Below, one piece after another: positions 52,583 through 60,335 of a stretch of DNA of 64,000 nucleotides (the stretch's first letter is position 1; every line of letters starts with the position of its first letter). The DNA is taken from positions 682,001-746,000 of the forward strand of contig NZ_VOHB01000002.1 in assembly GCF_007859295.1 (NCBI RefSeq), read 5' to 3'. A program made the translations under genes and the position numbers. Under the pieces are notes generated by a model. The model was not told where the DNA came from, ran no database searches, and saw only the letters and a program-made list of their open reading frames with translations. This DNA is from Planococcus sp. CPCC 101016 (GTDB taxonomy: Bacteria > Bacillota > Bacilli > Bacillales_A > Planococcaceae).

Positions 52583-53164
52583 CTACTTTTCCTGCAGAGA
52601 AGACGGCCGGAATCTGGCCTTGTAAGACTCTTTAATATCAGATTTGTGTTTAATTACAATAATAATAATGGCTCCAAACAATGGCCATACTACCGGCCAT
52701 ACCTGAATAATGATTGCCATTGCAATAAAGCCCGAAAAGCTGGCCAGCATCGATAAAGTCGCGCTTTTAAACCACGGGATAAATGCCAGGAACAGAATAA
52801 GCATTGCCAAAAACAGATCCGGCGTTAACCAAAAGGTGACTCCAATGAAAGTTGCGATGCCTTTGCCGCCACGATATTTGAGCCAGAATGGAAACAAATG
52901 TCCTACGGTGACGGCCAGACCCGCTATCGCTATGGTCCAAATGGGAAAGTTGAAGAAGAATCCAATCCAGACGACCAGAGCGCCTTTTCCAGCATCGCCA
53001 AGAAAGGTCAAAACAAAGGCGGATTTCCCAAGGATGGCTCCAGCGTTTCTAGCCCCCAGGTTGCCGCTGCGCTGTTTCCGCAAATCGACACCCTTCCACT
53101 TGCCAATCCACCAGGCTGTCAGAAAATTACCGATAAAATAAGATAATAGCCAATAGACAATCAT
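52583..53164 (-). CDS. PlsY-like glycerol-3-phosphate acyltransferase, second paralog
   Basis: A 193-residue membrane protein with about five helices. Motif 2 is conserved (GHLFPFWLKYRGGKG). Motif 1 is RSGNLGARNAGAILG: the Thr of GATN is Arg and the Arg expected just after is missing. It is nearer to the canonical B. subtilis PlsY in length than the copy at 3347, but still divergent. It starts with GGGGGC. Likely makes or helps make lysophosphatidic acid; activity is inferred. Confidence 0.82.
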   Translation of the reverse strand: MIVYWLLSYFIGNFLTAWWIGKWKGVDLRKQRSGNLGARNAGAILGKSAFVLTFLGDAGKGALVVWIGFFFNFPIWTIAIAGLAVTVGHLFPFWLKYRGGKGIATFIGVTFWLTPDLFLAMLILFLAFIPWFKSATLSMLASFSGFIAMAIIIQVWPVVWPLFGAIIIIVIKHKSDIKESYKARFRPSSLQEK

Positions 53165-53200
53165 TAGGAAGCCCCCAAATTCAAAATATAAGCAGAGTTT

Positions 53201-53232
53201 AAAGGCCTTCCCGATATGGAGGGAAGGCCTTT
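53201..53232 (-). terminator. Terminator after the M20 dipeptidase
   Basis: AAAGGCCTTCCC / GGGAAGGCCTTT stem with an 8-nt loop, 11 nt downstream of the dipeptidase stop. Confidence 0.8.
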
Positions 53233-53242
53233 ATGGATAAGT

Positions 53243-54619
53243 TCAGTTTAAATCCGCTGCTTCAAAAAGATAGTCGCTGATGACGCGAAGCCCTTTGTCA
53301 AAGTTTTCAAGATGGAAATGTTCATTTGGCGCATGGAAATTTTCAGACGCAAGTCCGAAGCCCATCAAGACAACTGGCAAACCGAGAATTTCATCGAAGG
53401 CGGCCACAATTGGAATAGATCCGCCCATGCGTGTAAACGCCGTCGGTACGCCATAGACTTTTTCATAGGAGCGTCCTGCTGCCTGAATGGCAGGGTGATC
53501 AAAAGGCGTCAGGAAAGGTTTGCCTTTATCAAACTCAGAAATCTCAACGGTCACGCCTGCAGGCTTATGGGATTCTACATGTGCTTTCAGTTTTGCAACG
53601 ATATCGTCCGGGTCTTGATTTGGCACCAAACGGCAGGTGATTTTGGTACTTGCTTCCGCAGGCAGCACGGTTTTGATGCCTTCACCCGAAAACCCGCCGG
53701 TAATGCCATTGACTTCAAGAGTTGGGCGAATCCATGTACGTTCAACGAAAGAATAACCCTTTTCGCCGAAATCCTCGGAAATGCCGATTTCCTGTTTCTC
53801 GTGTTCAAGATCGAACTCAAGTGCTGCGAATTCCTCGCGCTCTTTGTCAGAGACTTCAAGTACGTCGTCATAAAAGCCTTCCACTTGAATCAAGCCTTCT
53901 TTATCGCGGAACGATTGCAGGATTTCAACAATAGCATGCAGTGGATTTTGTACAGCACCGCCGTATAATCCAGAGTGCAGATCGCCTTTTGGTCCTTTCA
54001 CATCGATTTGAATGCCGGCAAGCCCACGCAGTCCGTAGCAGACTGCTGGGCGTCCTGGCCCTTGCATGCCGGTATCAGAGATAACGATGATGTCAGCCTT
54101 CAAGAGTTCCTGATTTTCTTCCACATATTTCGGCAAGTTCGGACTGCCGATTTCTTCTTCGCCTTCAATGATGAACTTGATGTTGACCGGCAACTCGCCG
54201 TTCAGCTTCAACAGGGCTTCGACAGCTTTGACATGCATGAAAACCTGGCCTTTGTCGTCACTCGCACCACGAGCATAAAGTTTGTTGCCGCGAACTTGCG
54301 GGTCAAAAGGAGCTGTCTCCCACAGTTCAAGTGGATCCACTGGCTGGACATCGTAATGGCCATATACCAGCACCGTCGGTTTGCCTTCTGCATGGAGCCA
54401 GTCGGCGTAAACGACTGGATGGCCGTCAGTCTCATCAATTTTCGCGTTTTCCAGCCCTGCACTTTCCAGCGCGGTAATCAGCCACTCTGCACCTTTTTGC
54501 ATGTCTGCTTTATGCTCGGATAAAGAGCTGACAGAAGGGATGCGCAAAAACGTTTTTAATTCGTCCAGGTGTGCTTCCCGGTTGTCTTTAAAGTATTGGT
54601 CTACAGCTTGAGCGTTCAT
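53243..54619 (-). CDS. M20-family metallopeptidase (dipeptidase)
   Basis: A 458-residue zinc peptidase. Metal-binding and catalytic residues appear in YGHYDVQP (His and the following Asp), GASDDKGQ (bridging Asp), IEGEEEIGS (catalytic Glu and metal Glu) and ISDTG (Asp). A lid domain occupies about 190-350. The type (DUG/carnosinase-like) suggests cytosolic non-specific dipeptidase. Starts with GAGGGA. Confidence 0.9.
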   Translation of the reverse strand: MNAQAVDQYFKDNREAHLDELKTFLRIPSVSSLSEHKADMQKGAEWLITALESAGLENAKIDETDGHPVVYADWLHAEGKPTVLVYGHYDVQPVDPLELWETAPFDPQVRGNKLYARGASDDKGQVFMHVKAVEALLKLNGELPVNIKFIIEGEEEIGSPNLPKYVEENQELLKADIIVISDTGMQGPGRPAVCYGLRGLAGIQIDVKGPKGDLHSGLYGGAVQNPLHAIVEILQSFRDKEGLIQVEGFYDDVLEVSDKEREEFAALEFDLEHEKQEIGISEDFGEKGYSFVERTWIRPTLEVNGITGGFSGEGIKTVLPAEASTKITCRLVPNQDPDDIVAKLKAHVESHKPAGVTVEISEFDKGKPFLTPFDHPAIQAAGRSYEKVYGVPTAFTRMGGSIPIVAAFDEILGLPVVLMGFGLASENFHAPNEHFHLENFDKGLRVISDYLFEAADLN

Positions 54620-54768
54620 CAGGATCCCTCGATTCGTTTAATTTAAGTATGAAAAAATTATAACATACCAGGTTTTGGTTTTCGACAAGTGGAAATTGCC
54701 TGTGGTATAGTGTTTTATACGGAAAGAGTTCGTAAAATTATGTGTTTATGACACTGGAGGAAATAAAA

Positions 54769-56013
54769 TTGTTTATAGCATTGGGTATCTTTTTAATGAT
54801 GTCGTTCTTCCTATCTGGAAGCGAAACGGCATTGACCGCAGTTAATAGGATGAAGGTCCATCTTCGCGCGGAGCAGGGAGACGTCAAGTCGCAGAAACTG
54901 CAGAAGTTAATTGCGAAGCCGGACCGAATGATCACGACCATCTTAATCGGCAATAATATCGCCAACATCATGCTGCCGACATTAGTTACAACAATTGCTA
55001 TTACACGAGGATGGGAAGTTGGACTTGCTACAGCGATTCTGACTGTTGTCCTTATCATTTTCGGAGAAGTGCTGCCGAAAACAATTGCCGCAACGTTCTC
55101 GGACAAAGTAGCTTACATTGTGTTTCCTGTCATCAGTTTCATGGTAGTTGTCTTGTTGCCATTAACCTGGTTGTTGTCACAATTTACAAATATTTTTATT
55201 CGCATCATTTCCAAAGGCTCTGTGAAAGAAGCGACCATGACAAAAGAAGAACTGCGGACGATGGTTGATATTGCATCGACTGAAGGTACCTTTGAAGAAG
55301 ATGAGTCCGAGCGTATCAAAGGCGTTCTGGATTTCCCTCATAAAGACGTTTCAGATGTCATGTCGACGCACCGAACAGATACAGTAGGGATTGCTATCGG
55401 TTCAACCTATGAAGAGGTTCGCGATCTGATCCTGGATTCTTCCTACACCCGCTATCCTGTATATGAGGAAAGCATGGATAACGTCGTCGGCTTGTTTTAT
55501 TCGAAGAAATTAATCGAATGGTCGATGAACCCGAACCTGACACTGGAAGAACTGATGGATGATAATCCGTTGTTTGTGGTCCAATCAGTCAGCGTTGAAA
55601 AAGTATTTAAGATGATGATGGCGAAAAAGAAGCACATGGCTGTCATTTTGGATGAATACGGTGGAACACTTGGAATTGTCACGCACGAAGACATTATCGA
55701 AGAAATGATCGGCCAGGATATCGAAGATGAAACAGATGTAGAAGATGATGAACTGGTCTTTGAAATGACAGACACCTTGTTGTCTTGCCATGGCCGCCTA
55801 GAAATTGAAGATGTTAATGACATGTTCAAAGTTGATGTGCCAAATGACCACGATACGATCGCTGGATTTGTTATGCAGCAGCTTGGGCATGTTCCCGATG
55901 AAGGCGAGCAGTTCACATATGAAAACCTACACGTTGAAATCAACGAAATGGACCGTAACCGTATTGTGCGCTTAACGATTATAAAAACTGACGAAGAAGA
56001 AGTTTTGGCATAA
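54769..56013 (+). CDS. CNNM/HlyC-CorC family membrane protein
   Basis: About 414 residues. A DUF21 transmembrane domain (about 1-175) with GSETALTAVNR near the start is followed by two CBS domains (about 195-320) and a CorC_HlyC domain at the C-terminus (about 335-414). Such proteins transport or regulate Mg2+ or other divalent cations. The frame opens with a GTG at 54742, but the TTG at 54769, 8 nt after GGAGG, is the true start. Followed by a terminator. Confidence 0.9.
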   Translation: MFIALGIFLMMSFFLSGSETALTAVNRMKVHLRAEQGDVKSQKLQKLIAKPDRMITTILIGNNIANIMLPTLVTTIAITRGWEVGLATAILTVVLIIFGEVLPKTIAATFSDKVAYIVFPVISFMVVVLLPLTWLLSQFTNIFIRIISKGSVKEATMTKEELRTMVDIASTEGTFEEDESERIKGVLDFPHKDVSDVMSTHRTDTVGIAIGSTYEEVRDLILDSSYTRYPVYEESMDNVVGLFYSKKLIEWSMNPNLTLEELMDDNPLFVVQSVSVEKVFKMMMAKKKHMAVILDEYGGTLGIVTHEDIIEEMIGQDIEDETDVEDDELVFEMTDTLLSCHGRLEIEDVNDMFKVDVPNDHDTIAGFVMQQLGHVPDEGEQFTYENLHVEINEMDRNRIVRLTIIKTDEEEVLA

Positions 56014-56016
56014 CTG

Positions 56017-56046
56017 GAAATCTCCTGTCCGCGGACAGGAGGTTTC
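56017..56046 (+). terminator. Terminator after the CNNM gene
   Basis: GAAATCTCCTGTCC-GC-GGACAGGAGGTTTC, then TTTTTT. Confidence 0.88.
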
Positions 56047-56254
56047 TTTTTTAATGGACAGAAATAGATAAAGGTGCAAACGTATAGAAGAAAAAACGGC
56101 TATTGATAAAAAGTTCCCTTTATTACACCTTTGTAAGGGAAATGAAAGTACAAGCGATAGAGTGAAAGGTAAACTTCCGTCAATATAAGGGTATAAGAGA
56201 AAGCGAAAACAAAGAAGGATTCGCTGGACAAGCAGAACGGACGGGGGCACGATC

Positions 56255-56791
56255 ATGGAAACGCTATACACAGAATACAATCGGTACATTTATCATTTAT
56301 GTTTGAAGCTGACACGCAATAAAGCAGAAGCAGAAGATTTAATGCAGGAAGTTTGGCTGAAAGTCGTACGCTACGAATCTTCGATTGCGGAAGTGGATCA
56401 TGTAAAGGCTTGGTTGACTACAATCTGCATGAATACGTTCCGTGATCGTTACCGCAAAAACGTAAGACGCAGCAAGCACCTGATTCAGCAGCCGGAAGGC
56501 CTGGACATCTCGTTGCTGGATCTGATTCCTTCCGATTCAGCAGGTGCCGCTGAATTATTGGAAAAACAAGATGTATCGGTGATGATCCGTCACAAAATAT
56601 CTGAACTGGATGCCATTTACCGCACAACTATCCTCTATTTTTATGTTCATCAATACTCCTTGATTGAAATTGCTGATGCGATGAAAGTATCGATCGGTAC
56701 AGTCAAATCCCGTCTATTCCGAGGAAAGCAGCGATTGAAAGATATGCTGATGGAAGACGACCGGACCCGTGAATATGTAGTGGTTGTTTAA
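56255..56791 (+). CDS. ECF-type RNA polymerase sigma factor without adjacent anti-sigma gene
   Basis: A 178-residue sigma-70 family factor. Region 2 (about 1-75) has EAEDLMQEVWLKV and TICMNTFRDRYRK. Region 4 (about 110-165) has YSLIEIADAMKVSIGTVKSRLFRGKQRLK. It ends 15 residues later without a regulatory extension. No transmembrane anti-sigma gene lies on either side; the next gene encodes a phospholipase D-type enzyme. Closest in kind to the SigM/SigV/YlaC group, but the exact one is not assignable. Starts with ACGGGGGC. Confidence 0.87.
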   Translation: METLYTEYNRYIYHLCLKLTRNKAEAEDLMQEVWLKVVRYESSIAEVDHVKAWLTTICMNTFRDRYRKNVRRSKHLIQQPEGLDISLLDLIPSDSAGAAELLEKQDVSVMIRHKISELDAIYRTTILYFYVHQYSLIEIADAMKVSIGTVKSRLFRGKQRLKDMLMEDDRTREYVVVV

Positions 56792-56808
56792 AATTTATAA
56801 AAAAGCTT

Positions 56809-56847
56809 AAAAAGCATTGAAATCGCTAATGATTTTGATGCTTTTTT
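56809..56847 (+). terminator. Terminator after the sigma factor
   Basis: AAAAAGCAT...ATGCTTTTT with an inner GAAATC/GATTTT extension. Confidence 0.82.
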
Positions 56848-56910
56848 ATGGAAAATATTAAAAGAATTTTACTCTCTTACTGGTTATAATAAACAGGAGG
56901 GGGAAAGTTC

Positions 56911-58365
56911 ATGAATAAGAGAAAGTTTAAGGACTGGAGCAGAAGAAGGCGGATTGTCATGGGCAGCGCCGGCATTCTGGTCTTCCTGTATATCCTGGTG
57001 ATCGTCTGGCATACATTTAAGCCTTTGCCAGAAGGCATTTCGATTGCCGGCGACCTCCATAAAGTTGAACAGATTGAGATGATTTACGATTTATCTTATG
57101 CGCAAGATAAAGAAGGGAAAAAAACGGAAAGTGAGTTGCGGATATTCAATGAAATTTATGACATGATTGATGAGGCAGAAGAATTTATAGTTATCGATCT
57201 TTTCCTCTTTGATAATTACAATGACCAAGATATCGAGTTTCCAGCAGTAGCGGAAACCTTAACAGATCATTTACTGGATAAAAAAGAAGAAGATCCGGAT
57301 TTCCCCATCTACTTTATTACCGACCCCTTGAATTATGGATATGGATCTTATGAAAGCCAGTTTTTAGGAACATTGGAAGACGAAGGTGTCGAAGTCATCA
57401 CTACAGACCTGGATAAACTACGCGATTCCACACCACTGTATTCTGGGTTTTACCGGGTGATTTTCCAATGGTTTGACGCTGGTGGCAAGGGTTGGGTGCC
57501 GAATGGAATGTCGAGTGATGCTCCTGACTTAACGGTATCATCCTATTTGAAGATGATGAACATCAAAGCGAACCACCGAAAAGCGGTGATTACCGAAAAT
57601 GAAGCATTGATCAGTTCAGCAAATCCTCATAACGCCAGTGGACTGCATGGCAATATGGCTTTTAAAGTGAGCGGCCCGGTATTGAACGATATCCTCGAAG
57701 CAGAAGAAGCCGTATCCCGGTTTTCAGGCGGACCCGAATTGCCGAGAGTCGAAGTGGCTGAACAACAGGGAGAATATCAGGTTCAATATGTGACGGAACG
57801 AAAAGTGCTGGATGCCTTGCTTTCGGATATTGAAAAAACGGCACGAGGTGATTCTGTTCAATTGGCTATGTTCTATATCTCAGAAAGCAGCGTAGTCAAG
57901 GCCTTGACGGATGCTGCTAATCGAGGGGTCAATGTCCGGCTTGTCCTGGACGCCAACGAGAATGCTTTCGGGACGGAGAAGACCGGCCTGCCGAATCGGC
58001 CGGTAGTTCATGAAATGCTGTCGAATGCTGATGACCATCTGCAGGTTCGTTGGTATAATGCGGTAGTTGGGCAATTTCACACAAAATCCATTATGATCCA
58101 AACTGCTGATAAAACGGTCATCTCAGGCGGCTCCACCAATTATACGGAACGGGCTTTCAATGATTACAATCTGGAAAGCAATATTCGCATCGTCGCTCCG
58201 AATGACAGTGAGCTGACTGGAGATATGGAAGCTTATTTTGACCGGCTATGGGATAATGAAGACGGCCTTTATACTTTAGATACTGAAGAATATCAGGACA
58301 ACTTTACATTTTGGCAACGCGGAATCTATGGGTTCCAACGATTGTTCAAATTAACGACCTATTAA
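56911..58365 (+). CDS. Membrane-anchored phospholipase D-like enzyme
   Basis: A 484-residue protein with one N-terminal helix (about 15-35) and two PLD half-domains. The HKD motifs read HRKAVITENEALISSAN near 224 and HTKSIMIQTADKTVISGGS near 390; the two catalytic His-Lys pairs are present, the Asp is replaced or shifted in both. Cardiolipin synthase-like chemistry on membrane lipids is possible. Preceded by AGGAGGGGG, 119 bp after the sigma factor gene with a terminator between, so it is a separate transcript. Confidence 0.83.
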   Translation: MNKRKFKDWSRRRRIVMGSAGILVFLYILVIVWHTFKPLPEGISIAGDLHKVEQIEMIYDLSYAQDKEGKKTESELRIFNEIYDMIDEAEEFIVIDLFLFDNYNDQDIEFPAVAETLTDHLLDKKEEDPDFPIYFITDPLNYGYGSYESQFLGTLEDEGVEVITTDLDKLRDSTPLYSGFYRVIFQWFDAGGKGWVPNGMSSDAPDLTVSSYLKMMNIKANHRKAVITENEALISSANPHNASGLHGNMAFKVSGPVLNDILEAEEAVSRFSGGPELPRVEVAEQQGEYQVQYVTERKVLDALLSDIEKTARGDSVQLAMFYISESSVVKALTDAANRGVNVRLVLDANENAFGTEKTGLPNRPVVHEMLSNADDHLQVRWYNAVVGQFHTKSIMIQTADKTVISGGSTNYTERAFNDYNLESNIRIVAPNDSELTGDMEAYFDRLWDNEDGLYTLDTEEYQDNFTFWQRGIYGFQRLFKLTTY

Positions 58366-58402
58366 AAAATGCCTCTTCTGATTTTCCAGAAGAGGCATTT
58401 TG
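58364..58402. terminator. Bidirectional terminator between PLD and ABC-F genes
   Basis: AAATGCCTCTTCTG / CAGAAGAGGCATTT stem with a 6-nt loop; its A tract begins in the PLD stop codon. Confidence 0.9.
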
Positions 58403-58404
58403 AT

Positions 58405-59973
58405 TTATTTTGGCTGAACCTGTTGGCCCGCTGAAATCCATTCTTCGACATTCCAGACTTTTGTTGCCAAGCCTTCGTAAAAGTCCGGTTCGTGGCTTAC
58501 CAAGACGATGGTGCCTTTATAGGCTTGCATCGCACGTTTCAACTCGGCTTTTGCATTGATATCCAAGTGGTTGGTCGGCTCATCGAAAATCAACCAATTG
58601 CTTTCTTCCATCATCAATTTGCAAAGACGGACTTTGGCTTGTTCGCCACCGCTCAACTGGGTCATCGGACGTGAGATGTGCTCATTTTTCAGTCCTGTAC
58701 GGGCAAGGGCACCACGCACTTGGCCTTGGTCCATACTTGGATAAGCGGCCCAGATTTCATCAAGCGGCGTATGTGTCGGCGCTTTAACTTCCTGCTCGAA
58801 ATAGCTTGGAGTCAAATATTCACCGCGAAGCACATCGCCGTCCAGTGGTTTGATTTTGCCGAGCATGGTTTTCAACAGTGTCGATTTACCGACGCCGTTC
58901 ATGCCGACAAGTGCAATTTTTTCACCGCGTTCAATCATGAAAGTCAAAGGCGGAAGAAGCGGCTTTTCATAGCCGATGGAAAGAGCTTCCGCTTCAACGA
59001 CATAGCGGCTCGGACTGCGTGTTTCTTTGAAGGCGAATTGCGGATTTGCCGCAACTTCCGGCTTGTCAATACGTTCCATGCGATCCAATTGCTTCTGGCG
59101 GGACTTGGCGCGGCCGGTTGTAGAAGCACGTGCTTTGTTTTTCGCAATGAACGTTTCGGTTTTCTTGATCATGTCTTCCTGTCTTTCATAGGCATCCAAA
59201 TGCTGCTGCTTGCTCAGTTCGGCAAGTTCGATGAACTTTTCATAAGTGGCTGTATAACGCGTCAAACGTGAAAATTCCAAGTGGAAAATGACGCTGGTGA
59301 CGCTGCTCATGAATTCTGTATCATGCGAGATCAACAAGAACGCATGCGGATAGTTCTTCAAATAATTGACGAGCCATTGAATATGCTCTTCGTCCAGGTA
59401 GTTGGTCGGCTCATCCAAAAGCAAGACTTTCGGTTTTTCAAGAAGCAGTTTCGCCAAAAGCAGCTTTGTCCGCTGTCCGCCTGATAGGGCTTCGACATTG
59501 CGTTCAAGTCCAATGGCATCAAGGCCCAATCCGCGTGCTATCTCTTCCACTTTGCCATCCAACGTATAAAAGTCGCCAGCATCCAAAGCGTCCTGGGCTT
59601 CAGCCATCTGCTCAAGCAGTACTTCCAGCCGTTCAGGATCTGCATCGCCCATTTGCATGGCAATGTCATTTAACTCCTCTTCTTTTTTGTAAAGAGGGAG
59701 GAATGCGTCCTGCAAGGTTTCACGGATTGTCCGTCCAGGCTGCAATTGTGTATGCTGATCCAAATAACCGTAATGCGTCCGCGGCTGCCATTCAACGCGT
59801 CCGTCATCGTGTATGATTTTTCCTGTTAAAATGTTCATCATCGTCGATTTCCCGACCCCATTGGCTCCAACCAATCCGACATGTTCACCTTCGACCAATC
59901 GGAAAGATACATCGTTGAAAAGGGTCCGGTCACCGAAAGTGTGGCTTAAATTTTCTACTGTCAATAAACTCAT
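58405..59973 (-). CDS. ABC-F family ATPase (ribosome-associated type)
   Basis: A 522-residue soluble protein with two ABC domains and no membrane part. Walker A motifs are GANGVGKST and GMNGVGKST, signatures LSGGQRTK and LSGGEQAK, and both Walker B motifs are followed by EPTNxLD. The linker between domains (about 240-310) is charged and helical, as in factors that act on the ribosome. YbiT-like by overall length; whether it confers antibiotic resistance or acts in translation cannot be told. Starts with TGGAGG. Confidence 0.9.
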   Translation of the reverse strand: MSLLTVENLSHTFGDRTLFNDVSFRLVEGEHVGLVGANGVGKSTMMNILTGKIIHDDGRVEWQPRTHYGYLDQHTQLQPGRTIRETLQDAFLPLYKKEEELNDIAMQMGDADPERLEVLLEQMAEAQDALDAGDFYTLDGKVEEIARGLGLDAIGLERNVEALSGGQRTKLLLAKLLLEKPKVLLLDEPTNYLDEEHIQWLVNYLKNYPHAFLLISHDTEFMSSVTSVIFHLEFSRLTRYTATYEKFIELAELSKQQHLDAYERQEDMIKKTETFIAKNKARASTTGRAKSRQKQLDRMERIDKPEVAANPQFAFKETRSPSRYVVEAEALSIGYEKPLLPPLTFMIERGEKIALVGMNGVGKSTLLKTMLGKIKPLDGDVLRGEYLTPSYFEQEVKAPTHTPLDEIWAAYPSMDQGQVRGALARTGLKNEHISRPMTQLSGGEQAKVRLCKLMMEESNWLIFDEPTNHLDINAKAELKRAMQAYKGTIVLVSHEPDFYEGLATKVWNVEEWISAGQQVQPK

Positions 59974-59996
59974 TTAATAAATTCCTCCATTATCAT

Positions 59997-60024
59997 AAAA
60001 AAAATCGCGGTTACAGATCCGCGA
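59997..60024 (-). terminator. Terminator overlapping the end of the 60-residue gene
   Basis: On the minus strand TCGCGG / CCGCGA with an 8-nt loop, followed by eight Ts. The TAA stop of the small gene is in the loop. It separates the small gene from the ABC-F gene. Confidence 0.85.
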
Positions 60025-60193
60025 GTTTTTGGTTTAATTCCGCAAGTTGTAGTTCCATTTTCTCCAAACGCAATTCTGCCTTCTCTACCATACCGGCATG
60101 TCCAGTCGTTTCCAGCTTTTCAATATCGCCTTGATGGCGAACGTAATCCATCTTTAGCTCAGCAATCGCGTATTCCAATTCCTGTTTGTTCAC
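60011..60193 (-). CDS. 60-residue coiled-coil protein
   Basis: A 60-residue, strongly helical protein (MNKQELEYAIAELKMDYVRHQGDIEKLE and so on) with heptad leucines throughout, no cysteine and no membrane segment. The GTG start follows AAGGGTGA. It resembles small conserved proteins such as the SE1832 family of Firmicutes, from memory. It has its own terminator, so it is a separate transcript from the ABC-F gene. Function unknown. Confidence 0.75.
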   Translation of the reverse strand: MNKQELEYAIAELKMDYVRHQGDIEKLETTGHAGMVEKAELRLEKMELQLAELNQKLADL

Positions 60194-60335
60194 AAAATCA
60201 CCCTTATTTTTCTATCATTGTAACACAAAATCACAAAAGTTGAATGTTTTACGATTTTCATTCATTATATAAAACCTGTATAATTCCAAAAAAATTAAAA
60301 GGAAGTGACAAGCCATCGATACTTTATTATTTGAT

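Noticed and set aside
53312..53968. A 218-codon plus-strand ORF opposite the M20 dipeptidase
   Set aside because: It is antisense to a gene with intact catalytic motifs, has an odd Phe/Cys/His-rich composition and no binding site.
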